Origin: Nannobrachium achirus
Lineage: Eukaryota > Chordata > Actinopteri > Myctophiformes > Myctophidae
Direction of reading: 5' to 3'
Length of the DNA: 64,000 nt
Assembly: GCA_963921795.1 (NCBI GenBank)
Contig: OY997639.1
Coordinates: forward strand, 63,791,394-63,855,393
The notes beneath the pieces were generated by a model. That model was not told the origin of the DNA. It ran no database searches and was given only the letters and a program-made list of their open reading frames with translations. How positions within the stretch are numbered: the stretch's first letter is position 1; each line of letters opens with the position of its first letter. This document shows, in pieces, positions 13,194 through 26,714 of the stretch. The position numbers and the translations under genes were made by a program.

Positions 13194-13550
13194 CAGTGGT
13201 TCTCAACTAGTGGGTCGGGAGTCGGGACCTCCAAGGGGGTCCCCATTAAATTATTTTGGGGGGTCCCCAGATGATTAATTAATGTGCAACATTGTTTTCT
13301 CACTCAACAGTAAACACACCACCATAATATTTAAGTGTATAGAGGGTATCTGCACATTTCTAAAGTGACAATTTAAGGAGGAAAAAAAATAATAATAACA
13401 AATATTAGAGGCAGAAATTGTGAAAATAGCCAATCTACATGCTCACAACGCCGAGAAGTTGTGAGCATGTAGATCTGCTATTTTCACAATAGAACCGTGT
13501 TGTACAAAATGTAAATGTCTCAACTCTTAGTGCTCGTCAGTCAGGGTGTG
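13194..13550. mobile_element. CAGTGGTTCT-family MITE, truncated
   Basis: The left end CAGTGGTTCTCAACT and the family interior carry an excellent hairpin at 13418-13490 (stem ATTGTGAAAATAGC...GCTATTTTCACAAT). Beyond 13550 it joins a fragment of another hairpin-bearing element (13596-13655). Confidence 0.75.
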
Positions 13551-14339
13551 CACTCCATCAGCACCTTTTTTCCCTCTACACCGTATCTGTCTGCCAAAAA
13601 TAGCCGAAGCGCATGTGTCATAAAGGCTTGTATAGCCTATCTGCTATTTTTGCTGAAGATAAGACACTTTTTTTGATGATGCGAGGGAGATCCATCACCA
13701 AAGGCAGCATAGCAGTTAAGATACAGTTACAGGGAAAGAAAAAAAAGTACTGTATAGACAGCAGGGTAAAGACATCACATAAACTAGGAGCAGTGCTTAC
13801 CGAGCACAGGTACGTTATTGTAGCCTCCTGGTGGCACTATAATAGGCCAATGTGAAAAGGGTGTCATGTCTTCCTCTGCCTTTAATGGCAATCGGACGCT
13901 GCAATATTGATTTGAGTCATTTTGTTCCAAAAATGTGTTTTACAAATGTCGACCTGCTGTTGGTGCTATAACAGGCCAATGTCAAAAGGGTAGCAACTGT
14001 TCCTTGACCTAGTGGGAAGGGAAAAGCAAAGTTTCACGGAAGACGCAAACTGTTTAGCCACTTGCATGCATGCCCAAAACCACTGAAATCAGTAATTAAA
14101 ATTGCTAAAACTATAGAAAGAAGTAAATGAAAACATTTTAACACTCATCTTTTCTTTTCTCTAAATACAATCTAAAATATGAACCCTTGTTGTAAAGAAA
14201 CAAAGTTGTCCTTTAAGGCTGGGCACTTGAGGGACACTAGGCATGTCTTGCTCAGTGACACCTTATTGGTCAGAGTCAACAGGTGAGTATTGCTGGCCTC
14301 TAGCACAACGCACCTTCAGGAAGGCCCTTACTATTAACT

Positions 14340-14890
14340 TTAGGCCTAGAATTATTGAATGCTTTAACCAGTGAAAAATAGCAGATATACAAGCTCTGGT
14401 GCCGCGCTGCGAGCTTGTAGATCTGCTATTTTTTTTAAAGCCGTGAAAATGTGTGCAAATCTTTGATATATGTATTTTTAAAGTGAACGTTTGTAACTCA
14501 AATTTTGCTTCTGGGTGGTCCCTGGAACTAGATATTTTGAGATGCGGGTCCGTGGCCAAATAAATATCAGTTTGGGGGTCCTTCACATGAAAAGGTTTGA
14601 GAACCACTGACACAGTAGTCTCTCAAGAACAGACTAACTGAGCTCCAGTTAAGTGAAAAGGACCTTTTCTTTGACAATGGCTGGCCAGATTGCTGACATA
14701 GAAACACAGGTTTTTCAAATCTTAGAAGGATTAAAAAGACACTTATAGAATCGGGTCAAAATTCGAATTTTCACGATTTTTCAGAAATAGCAGATCTACA
14801 AGCTCGCTGTGAGCTTGTATATCTGCTAGTTTTCAATAGTTAAAGCATAAAATAATGATACACAATAATGTGTACCCGTTCTAAATGGGT
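14340..14890. repeat. two hairpin-bearing repeat fragments, tail to tail
   Basis: Hairpins lie at 14374-14440 and 14788-14835. The second fragment ends TTCTAAATGGG|TTAA, the TTAACCCATTTAGA family end. Between them, GGTTTGAGAACCACTG and a piece similar to 32,785-32,875 are present. Confidence 0.55.
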
Positions 14891-15278
14891 TAAAAGAAGT
14901 CACATGTCTGGTCTCTCTACTTCACCGATACACCCAGACAAAAGTCAAAATCAACCTTTATGGAACATTTCATACACAGAAAAGAGTTTCATAAGAAAAA
15001 GCATAAAGCGACGTGCAGTCTGATGATGTAACTATTCTTGTGATTTCACGAATGAGTGACCACATAGAAACATAACTGGCTAATTAAAAGAAGGGGACTG
15101 TCGTTGAGAGCAGATTATCAACTTGTGTGACCTCCCATGCCTAATGTGTGGTTCAATTAGATCCACAACACTTACCAACAGGATTAACTGGGAATTCAGA
15201 CACCCCAGAGCACCCCCCCCCCCCCACACACACGCACACACACACTCTTTACTAGTCTTAGCAACAGGCTAACCAAAC

Positions 15279-15668
15279 TAGGGATGAGACGATAAGCGAT
15301 ATTATCGTGATAAAAAAACTGATTTAATTTATCGTGATATTGTCATGCACTGGGATCAATTCACCTTTTATTTGCCAAGCTGCATATCCGGTAGGCTTAA
15401 ACCCACGTAAATAAAGGTACTTATGATATACATACTTGATACAGTCTTTTTTTTTTTCACTTTCCATCAAATGTCTTTGCCAAAAAACTGCCGATCTACA
15501 AGCTCACAACGCGTCACGAGTCACAACGCGTTGTGAGCTTGTAGATCGGCTATTTTTTGGTAAATGTTCCGCCCCAGGATGATTTTGATTATCGCGATAA
15601 TATCGTAAATCACGATTTCTTGTGTCACAATAATCGTGATATGAAATGTTCATATCGTCCCATCCCTA
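15279..15668. mobile_element. hAT-like MITE, ATCG-rich family, perfect TSD
   Basis: Ends TAGGGATGAGACGATA and ATCGTCCCATCCCTA, flanked by exact AACCAAAC (15271-15278 and 15669-15676). Hairpin at 15478-15560. Confidence 0.92.
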
Positions 15669-16059
15669 AACCAAACGGGCTGCCCATCTTGGCTTGAATC
15701 AGCCACTCAGCAGTTCTGAAAGCACCGTGTACTGAGAACCAGTCTAAATGGACAACTGACCCTTCTGAATTGAATGACCCCATTCAGCAGTTCAAAAACC
15801 ACATTGAGGCAACAACTATAGGCTTAAAAAAATGACCCTCCTAGCCTAAAAAACTGCAACGTCAACCATTCAGGAAGTGCATTATATTAGCAAGCAATCC
15901 TTCAAACAAAAGTAAAAGCAGCGACACCAGTCACTTCTACTCCCACAGTGATGACTCATATCATATATCTATCAAATATAATATTATAATAACTAAACCA
16001 CTTAGTGAAACAGACCCGAATTACAGCTGTACTTGGAGCACCTACTACTTTCCATCTGC

Positions 16060-16190
16060 ACCAAATCTCTTGAAGATACCGTAATAAGATGATCTACAAG
16101 CTCACAATGCGTCGATGCTTTTAGATCTGTTACTTTTGGCGAATGTTCCCCACTTCCCTCCAGAATAGGGACGCTGGGGATCAAGTAGTT
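16060..16190. repeat. degenerate hairpin-bearing repeat
   Basis: GATCTACAAGCTCACAAT pairs with an eroded right arm. Flanks GCACCAAATCTCTTG and GGGACGCTGGGGATCAAG resemble the TTAACCACTTGAACC family. Confidence 0.45.
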
Positions 16191-16511
16191 AAGATCTCTA
16201 ATTGTTGTCCTGTGCAACCTTCTGCCTCCGAGGCCTGAATGAGTGGGAACAAACCTTAACCTAGCGGTCCATTGCAGTCGTGGGTTATTATGTGATTAAT
16301 CAAAAAAAAAACTGACCGATAGAATAATTGCTGAGGAAATAATCTTTTATAGTTGCAGCCCTACAAAGTTGTAACATACAGTAGATGGACCGATGTCTAA
16401 TTGTAATCATGGTTTCCTTGTCTGGTCTCACCAGTGTTCTGGACAGTATGGGCAGACACAACACAACAAGCCTCACTAGTTTTGTGTCATTTCCCACTCA
16501 TGTTGTGGAAC

Positions 16512-16688
16512 ACTTGCAATGCGAGGGGCGTTGTGAGCATGTAGATCTGCTATTTTCACAATAGAACCGTTTCATACAAAATGTAATGCCTCAACTCTAA
16601 GTGCTCGTCAGGGTGGGGGGAGGGGGGGGGGGGCAGTTAAAATATGGCTATTTTGGGGGTCGCGGCCTGAAAAGGTTGAGGACCACTG
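16512..16688. mobile_element. CAGTGGTTCT-family MITE, right half
   Basis: Begins at the hairpin right arm (GTTGTGAGCATGTAGATC) and ends GGTTGAGGACCACTG. Confidence 0.65.
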
Positions 16689-17029
16689 CATTACACGGCC
16701 GCGGTATGCCGGTATTGTCAATCACTCAAACACACACAGACACACACACAGGAATCTACCCAGCAACCCGGTCACATCCGTCTGTTCCGTAAAGTTAACT
16801 AAGCTGTCACTGGAGACCCCCATCACCCCCCCCCTCCCTCAGTTCCAAAAACAGTACCCTGCCCCGTGCTGTTCGGCTGCGTGACCAACAGGTTAAAAAC
16901 TTCACACCAGCTCCCCCATGGGAAACAGCCTGACATAAAGCAAACAACACCACGACCAACCGGTTTCACACCTGTAGCTCAGAGATACAACAGCGAAAAT
17001 CATTTAAGAGATGATGGGGTTGTTAATAG

Positions 17030-17108
17030 ATTAGGCCTAGAATTATTGAATGCTTTAACCAGTGAAAAATAGCAGATATACAAGCTCACAGCGCGGCACA
17101 GAGTCACT
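17030..17108. repeat. hairpin left arm fragment
   Basis: AGCAGATATACAAGCTCACAGC with the preceding GAATTATTGAATGCTTTAAC, as at 14,345 and 18,390. Confidence 0.5.
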
Positions 17109-17109
17109 A

Positions 17110-17700
17110 TTTTCAAACATGTTGTACTTTTACTTTTGGTACTTTTAGTGCATTTTGATGCCAATACTTTTCTACTTTTACTCAAGTACATTTTGAATTC
17201 TGGACTTTTACTTGTAACGGAGTATTTCTACATTGCAGTATTGATACTTTTATTCAGGTAAAAAATGTTAGTACTTTATCCACCACTGTCAGATGGTTTG
17301 TGGGTCTCTTGATGTTAACACACTTCCTGAAACATTGTTGCCAGGTAACATTGGGTGTGTTCGGAAATGCGCACTCAACGCACTGGTGTACCATGTTGTC
17401 GTTCGTTTATTCGGTGCACTTGGTGCGTTGTCGTTCGGCGCTGTGAACAATGGAGGAAACGACCGCAAAATGCAGAATTTGCAGCTTCGTTGGTCGTTTT
17501 GGGCTTGATAGTTTCACACGCATCAACGTGTAAACTAACAGCAGGTATGCCAAAGCGGGTTTCCGAACGCACCCATTATGTTCTTGGGGCTGTCGCTCAC
17601 CGGGAAGGGGCGGGGCTTATGCTGACTATTCTAGTGGTACAACTGTGTCATATTATATACGACTCTGAACCAGCTGGGAGACATATAGACATGGAGCAGA
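17110..17700. other. non-coding, nothing recognised
   Basis: TACTTTTACTTT-type simple repeats at 17,120-17,260. The rest is unique-looking. The 293-aa frame reaching into this area is carried by the CA repeat and is not a gene. Confidence 0.45.
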
Positions 17701-17715
17701 CAGACAGACAGACAG

Positions 17716-18082
<367 letters not shown>

Positions 18083-18387
18083 TGATACACACATACATAC
18101 ATGCAGACAAACAAACGCACAGATGTTTGCACGCATGCCAACACGTGCACACACAAATACACGTGCTGTGTGTTTGCCATGCACGGCACAGAGGAAACTC
18201 CAACGTGAGACCCACGACCAAGTTTACAACTCTTAAAAACAAACTGTCACCCCCGACCCATGAGGCTGACTGACTGAGACATGACTATATGTCCAAGTCA
18301 TGTGTATTTTTATTCCAGCTAAACACGACACCAGCATGATTTCACCCATTAACACACCTTCCACCACCAGGGAGAGCGCAACTTAAT

Positions 18388-18600
18388 TTAGGCCCAGAAT
18401 TATTGACTGCTTTAACTATTGAAACATAGCAGATATACAAGCTCACAGCGTGGCACAGAGTGCCGCGCTGTGAGCTTGTATACTACTTTTGTGCGGCCTT
18501 GTATGGTGAAGCAGGGCTTTACTTTGCGAAAGAACGTACACATTTGAAACTTGGAGATACAAGGTTTCCGCCCGACAAAGACGCTATGTTTTTTATTTTT
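18388..18600. repeat. hairpin-bearing repeat
   Basis: Left arm AGCAGATATACAAGCTCACAGC, right arm GCTGTGAGCTTGTA, then the GGAGATACAAGGTTTCCGCCC segment shared with 12,185 and 24,960. Confidence 0.55.
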
Positions 18601-19180
18601 ATTTTTTTCAGATGACTGTTAGGATTTAGAAGACCTGTTTAGAATGAGCCTCAGGTCTAAATGGGTTAAGAGAGATGCCCTGTATTTGTTTGTAGGCTGG
18701 TCTTTGAAGAGATTTTAACACCATTGGTATAAACGTCGTCCGGGAAGATTAGACCCCGAAGGGAAGCCCTGAGGTCAGCCAGCAATGCTTTCTGTTTAAT
18801 GTTTAACCAGGCCTTTTCTGCCATGTTACATAACGGTGATCAGCAACACACATGCACACTAAAAGGCTGTCAGATCTAATCTAAAGATTCACATCCCATT
18901 TGAAGTCATCAGAAAGATGTACTGTATGTACTCCTATGCTTTGAACAGGAAAATACAACACTGTTTGTTGTTCACAGATGCCTTTTTAACCGATATCTTG
19001 CTAAAAGTTGCAGATCTGCTTGTAGATCTGCTATTTTATTTTGTATTGACATCTATTGCCCATAATGGGGATGCCAGGTTGAGTGGTTAAAACATCAGTT
19101 GCATAACTGCAGCTATGTCATCTAAGACTCTAAGTCAAATAATGGCCAATATATGGGTCTGGCTCTATACTACAAAAGGG

Positions 19181-19541
19181 GTCTTCAACAGGGGGTCCGG
19201 GACCCCAAGGGAGTCCTCAGAGTTACTACAGGGGGTCCTCCAAATCTCTGTTTAATATGCACTTTTCGTCTCCTTTTTCTTTTTATATACCGCTTGAACC
19301 CTAGTGTCCATATTCGGAGAACTTAAGCCCAAAATAGGTTTGGTGAAGACGGTATTGACGGTTCAAGTGGTTAAATATCCGAAAACACCAATTGACATGA
19401 ATCCAAAATACACTGATGATCGTGCTGTCAAACAATGAAACTACAGTATATGGAATCTATGAGAAGGTTGTGGGGGTCCCTGCTGCCTTCATCTCTCTCT
19501 CAACTAAGGGGTCCTTGGCCTAAAAATGTTGAAGACCCCTC
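19181..19541. mobile_element. AGGGGTCTTCAAC-family MITE
   Basis: AAGGGGTCTTCAACAGGGGG to GTTGAAGACCCCT, with the family interior, but the central hairpin is deleted. Confidence 0.7.
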
Positions 19542-20146
19542 CCTGTTCTACAGTATTCCATCTCTGCTTGAGAGTGAGCGTCAAGGGGTCGGGGGGGTCA
19601 TCCACAGTGGTCCAACTTTTAGGGCGCTCCTTTAGATCAGTGTTGTTGTTTACCAGTAAGGAGACAGAGGGTCCATCCCCCCCGCCTTGGCTGCTCTAAT
19701 GTCCTGCTCTTGTACCGACTACATTAACAAACCATGGCACCATTCCAGCTCATTTCAAAGTCTAGGCTGAGGACTAAATGTTATTGAGACTTTACTTGAG
19801 GCTTTTGGAATGGCTTTCCTGAAGAACTTAGGCTGGAAAAACACTTTCTGTTGTTTTTACTGGCGGACTTTAGTCTCATTTGTTTTGATTCACCTTATAC
19901 TCTTCTCTGTGCATCGGTCTCTTTTTGGAAGATGACCTCAACAGGTTTTATTATTCAGACCTGTAGAAAGAGACAGACAGACAAGTTATGTAGAAACGGC
20001 ACTGACATGTGATCCAGATGAACCAGATTTGAACCCCAGTACATAATGATTCTTCAGACTATGAGGTCTGCCAGTCAGTCAACTACTACGTTGACTTGAC
20101 AGCCTTTCTGTTTCTAGTTAATATTTGGTCCAATGCTGGTGTAAAT

Positions 20147-20574
20147 CAGGAGTCTTCAACAGGGGGTCCTCCAAATCTTTGAGTGATAGAATTTTTGTCT
20201 ACTTTTTTATATTAACCACTTGAACCATAGTGTCAATATTCTGAGAACTTTAGCCAAAAATAGCAGATCTACAAGCTCACAACGCCTCGCGCTGCGAGGC
20301 ATTGTGAGCTTGTAGATCGGCTATTTTCGTCAAACAGTTTTGGTGTAGAGGGGAAAAAGAGCAGACTAAGTACAGAGTGAAAGGTCAAGTTTATTAAGTA
20401 TTGATGGTTCATGTGGTTAAATAAATACTGAAAACACAATGAATCCAAAATACGCTGATCATCGTGCTGTCAAACGATGAAACTATATGGAATCTATGAA
20501 AAGGTTGTGGGGGTCCCTGCTTCATCTCTATCTCAACTAAGGGGTCCTTGGCCTGAAAACATTGAAGACCCCTG
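20147..20574. mobile_element. AGGGGTCTTCAAC-family MITE, perfect TSD
   Basis: Ends CAGGAGTCTTCAAC and TTGAAGACCCCTG, flanked by exact GTGTAAAT (20139-20146 and 20575-20582). Hairpin at 20253-20330. Inside it lie TTAACCACTTGAACC and GGTTCATGTGGTTAA, i.e. a complete TTAA element nested in a hAT-like one. Confidence 0.92.
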
Positions 20575-20911
20575 GTGTAAATGAACCAATACATTTTTAA
20601 GCTTTATCGGAGCATGATCCAGTGTGCGGATTCTTACATTTTTTAGTTAATATTTTGTATCATTATTAATGATCTTATTGCCTTTCATTTACAGCAAAGT
20701 CGCCTGCAAAGCCGTTTATTAACCACTTTCAACCTGACGTCCCTATTTTTGTTTTTGCAAGTTGTTATGGGTGGAGATTTCTAACTAGGATATGTATGCT
20801 TAATTATATACATCGTTTGCCGGTATTGCACAGTGAAAATATTTTGGAAGAAAATGTAATTCCCAATATCTTTAACCCGTGTTTAGCCGATCAAGTCAAG
20901 GTGATAATGCT

Positions 20912-20919
20912 AGTGTGTA

Positions 20920-20960
<41 letters not shown>
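20912..20960. repeat. (TG)n microsatellite
   Basis: TGTATGTATG followed by pure GT. Confidence 0.95.
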
Positions 20961-20963
<3 letters not shown>

Positions 20964-21273
20964 GCTCAACCCATAAATGGAGAGTAAAAGGAGGCTAGCC
21001 GGTCATAATCCCCTCTAACCAGCCAGCCAGGCGCCCCTCCCCCTCCTGTCGAATATCAGCCATGACCTTTCACCTGGAAAGGTCACATTAACACAGAGAG
21101 ATCAGACAGACAAGACACAGACAGACAGACGGACTGCCGGGCAGGCACACATTTACCACTTCGTGTAGTGTAAGCCCTAAGTTTATTTCACCGTACAATA
21201 AATGGTATAGCACAACAACAGCGGAAATCTATCCACAATCATTGCATCGTGACACGTGAGCTTTTATGTAGAT

Positions 21274-21694
21274 CAGGGGTCTTCAACAGGGGGTCCGGGA
21301 CCCCTAGGGGGTCCTCAGAGTTACTACAGCGGGTCCTCCAAATCTTTGTGTGATAAGAAACTTTTTTCTCCTTTTTTATATTAACCACTTGAACCCTAGC
21401 GTCCATATTCAGAGAACTTTTGCCAAGAATAGCAGATCTACAAGCTCACAATTGTGTGCATGTAGATCGGCTATTTTCGGCAACAAGCTTTGGTGTAGAG
21501 GGGAAAGGTCAAGTTTTAAAAGTATTGACGGTTCAAGTGGTTAAATATCTGAAAACAAAAATTGACAAGAATCCAAAATACACTGATGATTGTGCTGTCA
21601 AAAGATGAAACTACATGGAATCTATTAACAGGTTGTTTCATCTCTCTCTTTCTCTACTAAGGGGTCCCGGGACTGAAAACGTTGAAGACCCCTA
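21274..21694. mobile_element. AGGGGTCTTCAAC-family MITE, perfect TSD
   Basis: Ends CAGGGGTCTTCAAC and GTTGAAGACCCCTA, flanked by exact ATGTAGAT (21266-21273 and 21695-21702). 421 bp, hairpin at 21420-21482. Eight-base duplication and CAGGG ends are typical of hAT transposons (established). Confidence 0.93.
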
Positions 21695-22627
21695 ATGTAG
21701 ATCTTCTATTTTTTGCTTTTTTTTAATTTATTTTTAGTGAACATTTTCAGCGACATGCCCAAAATAGGGACGCCGGGTTTGAAACGGGCCAAAAGCAAAC
21801 AGAGCCAGCAGTCACTCAGAGACTGCTGGATTGTGTTTTTGCAGATGGTTTGAGTGTTGGATGAGAATGAATGAGAGCGTGTGTCTCTGCTTTCAAAAGG
21901 ACCACCGTAAAGCTGGATTTATAAGGACAACAAGACTTCCCACTGATCTGTCTCTTTGTCTGGACATCAGCTGTTGCCTGAGGTTCACTGATCCTTACGC
22001 TGTCTGTGTGCTGCTGTGCATACTACATGCTAGCCGGCTAGGTTACAATGCTAACACATACATCAAGCTATGGGTTACTTAAAATGCCATCGTTATGCAA
22101 CAGCATCAGTTAAGCTGGGTTCAAACCTGGATGGTTCGAGCGGCGCGATTACATACAAAGTCAATGCAAAGACGAGACGACGCACAAACGGGCGCGCCAC
22201 GAACGATCCGAACGGGGCGGCGCGAACGGTTGCTTCGGTATCTTCGCCCCCACTTGGAAAATCCAATTAAATCGACCTTCGCTTCACCCCCACTCCACCC
22301 ATCGCGTCCTGACAGCCAATCAGCGCTGATGTTGTCCGGAGACACTGAAATGTTTTGGGTGTTTCGGGTTGGGACTCCCTTTTTTCTGTGTGTTTCGCCT
22401 TGATTCCAACGGGACATGATGGAAGCGACTAGAACAGAAGAAATAGCTTCAGGTTTGGACGCAGCTTGAGAATAGTGATATACATAACAGGTTAGATTAG
22501 AATGACTTGTGAATTGGCCCGTCACAATTACTACACCATTTTTGTAGAATCATCTCATCATGTTAAAATGTTCACATATTTTCTGAAATATTTAGTAAAG
22601 TACTTAAATATGTATGTTGTTATTTGT

Positions 22628-23078
22628 CACAACGACCCCCAAAATAATCATATTTTAACTGGGGACCCCCCACCCCGACGAGGAAGCAAGAAGACGACGG
22701 TGACTATGATTCTTTATGACATCGTAATTGCGATAAGGTGTCCTTTTTAAAAGGAAACAATGGAAAAGAGTTGAGGCATTACCATTTGTATAACACGGTG
22801 CTATTGTGAAAATAGCCGATCTACATGCTCACAACGCCTCGCAACAATTTCTGTCTCTAATATTTGACAATTTTAACTTGTCATTTCAGAGGTATTAAAA
22901 AGTACTTAAATTGTCACTTTAGAAATGTGCAGAATGCAGATACCCTCTATACACTTAAACTTTATGTTGGGTTGTTTACTTTTGAGTGAGAAAACAATGT
23001 TTCACATTAAGCTAATCATCTGGGAAAATAATTTGGGGACCCCCCTGAGGGTCCCGACCCACAGGTTGAGAACCACTG
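22628..23078. mobile_element. CAGTGGTTCT-family MITE, left end damaged
   Basis: GACCCCCAAAATAATCATATTTTAAC through GTTGAGAACCACTG. One-armed hairpin at 22,809-22,850. A short foreign stretch interrupts at about 22,677-22,750. Confidence 0.65.
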
Positions 23079-23092
23079 TTCTATCGCAGGTA

Positions 23093-23395
23093 ACTGAGAG
23101 CTGCCCAGTACAACTACATTCTACTGTTGGTCACTGGGAGCTGTCCGTGTCCAGTACAACCACAGTCTTGTACTGTTGACCACTGGGAGCTAGCTCTCCA
23201 GTACAACCACAGTCTTGTACTGTTGGTCACTATGGGAGCTGTCCAGTACAACCACAGTCTTCTACTGTTGGTCACTATGGGAGCTGTCCAGTACAACCAC
23301 AGTCTTGTACTGTTGACCACTGGGAGCTGTCCAGTACAACCACAGAGTACAACCACAGTCTTCTACTGTTGACCACTGGGAGCTGTCCACAGTCA
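23093..23395. repeat. 46-54-bp minisatellite, about six units
   Basis: Each unit carries TACTGTTGACCACTGGGAG and CCAGTACAACCACAGTCTT with small indels. A lone related unit lies at 25,878-25,945. Confidence 0.92.
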
Positions 23396-23472
23396 ATACA
23401 ATACATACTGTATCTATCTTCTGTCTATAAATTTGCCAAATCTATTTTGTGTGTCTGTGTTTATGCCCGTAG

Positions 23473-23560
23473 CCAATCACGAGCCAATCAGAGAGGTGCA
23501 AAGGGTGACGTCATAATGTCGAGGCATATATAAGGGCCACGAGAGGACCGCCCGTCTATG
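23473..23560 (+). promoter_or_regulatory. canonical promoter-like array: CCAAT, CCAAT, CRE, TATA
   Basis: CCAAT at 23473-23477 and 23484-23488, the perfect palindromic CRE TGACGTCA at 23506-23513, and TATATAAG at 23527-23534, in the spacing of a strong TATA promoter. Transcription would start near 23,555-23,560 on the plus strand. A further CCAAT occurs at about 23,578. No exon or coding sequence follows. A MITE starts at 23742. It could be a solo retroviral-type promoter or a lost gene's promoter. Confidence 0.5.
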
Positions 23561-23741
23561 CCCTTAGCCAATCAGATGGGCACAAACGGGCATTTGTCCG
23601 ATAAGCTTGAGGATTGATGGATTGGTGAGCTTCACATGACATTTCGGCCAACCAGACTATAAATGGTCCATGTCCATGATTGGTCAAGTTTCACGTGACA
23701 TCATAATATCTTACTATAAGACGGGTGGAGCAGGTGCAAAC

Positions 23742-24555
23742 TAGGGATTGGACGATATGAACATGTCATATCACGATTATTGTAACAAAAGAAATCACGA
23801 TTTACGATATTATCAAGATAATCAAAATTAGAGATGTTACCGATCAATCTGCAATGGATCGGATCGGGCCGATCAAAGCGTGATCGGCGATAATCGGTGG
23901 TTTAGATCAAAAGGTAAATTCACCGATCCGATCCGATCGGTGCATCCGATCAACCAGCCGTTCAGTATGCCCACTTGAGGCCATTTTGGGGTATTGATTT
24001 CCACAGTGCTGAAGGAATAATTAGTTACTGCTATGATAATAAATACATAGTAATGCTGGTAAATAACTATAAGGCAAATATATAAATGAATTCATGAGTG
24101 AATTAATTAATTAAAGTTAAAACATTAACATTTAGAAAATATAAATAATATATAAATAATAACTTGATCGGATCGGTGATTGATCGGTATCGGGTGATCA
24201 AACTTTTGTGATCGGTGCTCGGTGATCGGTTCCAAAAAACCTGATCGGACCATCCCTAATCAAAATCCATTATCCTGGGGTGGGAACATTTGCCAAAAAA
24301 TAGCAGATCTACAAGCTCACAAAGCGTCACAACAAAGAGATTTGGTAGAGAGTGAAAAAAAGACTATCAAGTACATATATTATAAGTACCTTTTACCAAT
24401 TATTGAGGGTTTAAGTGGTACCGGATATGCAGCTCGGCTAAATAAAAGGTGAATTGATCCCAGTGCATGACGGAGGACGATATCACGATAAATTAAACCT
24501 CCGCGATACGATTATCGTGATAACGATAATAATATCGTGTATCGTCCCATCTCTA
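23742..24555. mobile_element. ATCG-rich hAT-like MITE interrupted by another hAT-like MITE
   Basis: Ends TAGGGATTGGACGATATG and CGTCCCATCTCTA, near-duplicates GTGCAAAC and GCGCAAAC outside. It is split at 23828 by a 430-bp element. One-armed hairpin at 24,289-24,332. Confidence 0.85.
23829..24258. mobile_element. nested hAT-like MITE (GATCGG-rich), perfect TSD
   Basis: Ends TAGAGATGTTACCGATC and GATCGGACCATCCCTA. Exact duplicates ATCAAAAT (23821-23828 and 24259-24266) are host-MITE sequence, proving insertion order. Confidence 0.92.
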
Positions 24556-25336
24556 GCGCAAACCTCCAGTTATCATCATAATTTACAATTTAGGCACTTG
24601 GCAGACACTCTTACCCAGAGTGATTTACAAGAGCAAGATTGGAACAAGAAGAGTAAGCATGAGCTCTAGTCAAGAAACAAGGTAAATATTCACATTCACA
24701 AGTACAGTGCATGACAACAATATAGTGCCTTAGGGCAGGGGTTTTCAAAGTGGGTGACGGGGCACCCTGGGGTGCCGTGACAGCAGTCCAAGGGTGCCGC
24801 AAGATCTAATATTTGGAATTTACACTCTATATAAAATATTATTTTGTATAATTTTAAACTTGAAGTACAAAGTTATTTTCAGTCAGTTTTCAGCCAAAAT
24901 GGATATTATCTCAACGTTTTCCTCACAACATAATCACTAAAATATCGTTACTGTCGGGCAGAAACCTTGTATCTCCAAGTTTCAAATGTGTACGTCTTTT
25001 GCCCTGCTTCATCATACAAGACCGTCGCACAAAACTAGTGAAAACAGCAGAACTACAAGCACACAACGCCTCGCATCGTTTAGTACATTTTATAGATGAT
25101 AATTACAAAACGAACGGTTTTGGATATACAAGGTTTCCACCCGACAACGACGATATGCTATAAATATAAGGTGCTGTGTATATATATATAAGGTAAATTA
25201 TAATGTAGGGGTGCCTCGGATTAAAAAGATATTTATGGGGTGCCCTGAGACAAAAAAGTTTGGGAACCCTGCCTTAGGGAAAATATACTATGTACAAAGA
25301 ACATACCGGTAGCATCTGCCTAAACAATGTCTAAAT

Positions 25337-25763
25337 CAGTGGTTCTCAACCTGTGGGTCGGGACCTCCAGGGGGGTCCCCAAAATAATCCCCAATTAAGA
25401 TGATTAACTTAATGAGCAACATTGTTTAACTTGTTTTCTCTCTCAACAGTAAACAAACCACCATAAAGTTTAATTGTGTAGAGGGTATCTGCACATTAAT
25501 AAAAAAATTGACATTTTAAGGACTTTTTTAATACTTCTAAAATGACAAATTAAACATTGGCAACATTTGTCAACTATTAGAGGCAGAAATTGTGAAAATA
25601 GCTGATCTAGGCGTTGTGAGCATGTAGATCTGCTATTTTCACAATAGAACTGTGTTATTCAAAGTGTAATGCCTCAATTCTTAGTGCTCGTCAGGGTGGG
25701 GGGGTCCCCAGTTAAAATATGATTATTTTGGGGGTCACAGCCTGAAAAGGTTGAGAACCACTG
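25337..25763. mobile_element. CAGTGGTTCT-family MITE, perfect TSD
   Basis: Ends CAGTGGTTCTCAACC and GGTTGAGAACCACTG, flanked by exact GTCTAAAT (25329-25336 and 25764-25771). 427 bp, hairpin at 25,592-25,650. Confidence 0.94.
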
Positions 25764-26171
25764 GTCTAAATAACATTATTAACCATATTATGTGGTCAAG
25801 AAAATCTAAACTGAGTCCAAAAAACCAGAGAACAAGTTACCAAAATGTATCTGCCGAGTAAACCAGCATCCATCTGTCTTGTATGGTTAACCATTGGGAG
25901 CTGCCCATTACAACCACAGTCCTCTACTGTTGGTCACTGGAGTGCAGCTCCACTGGAGTTCATGGGGGTCAAGAAGAGGCTTGCTCAAGAGCACAGGGTG
26001 TTGTAGTTGGAGGTCAATGAAACAGTTAACCAACAGCATGCACAGACATTCCCTTTATTAAGAATTCAAATGTAAAATTAGGGGCACCTGGAATCATTCT
26101 AATGACCCAACCCCACATGAGGTCCCAAGACACACACATACAGTACACACAGTACACGTACACACACACAC

Positions 26172-26714
<543 letters not shown>

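Noticed and set aside
23093-23395. CRISPR-like array
   Set aside because: Repeats are contiguous, imperfect and without unique spacers, in a eukaryotic context: a minisatellite.
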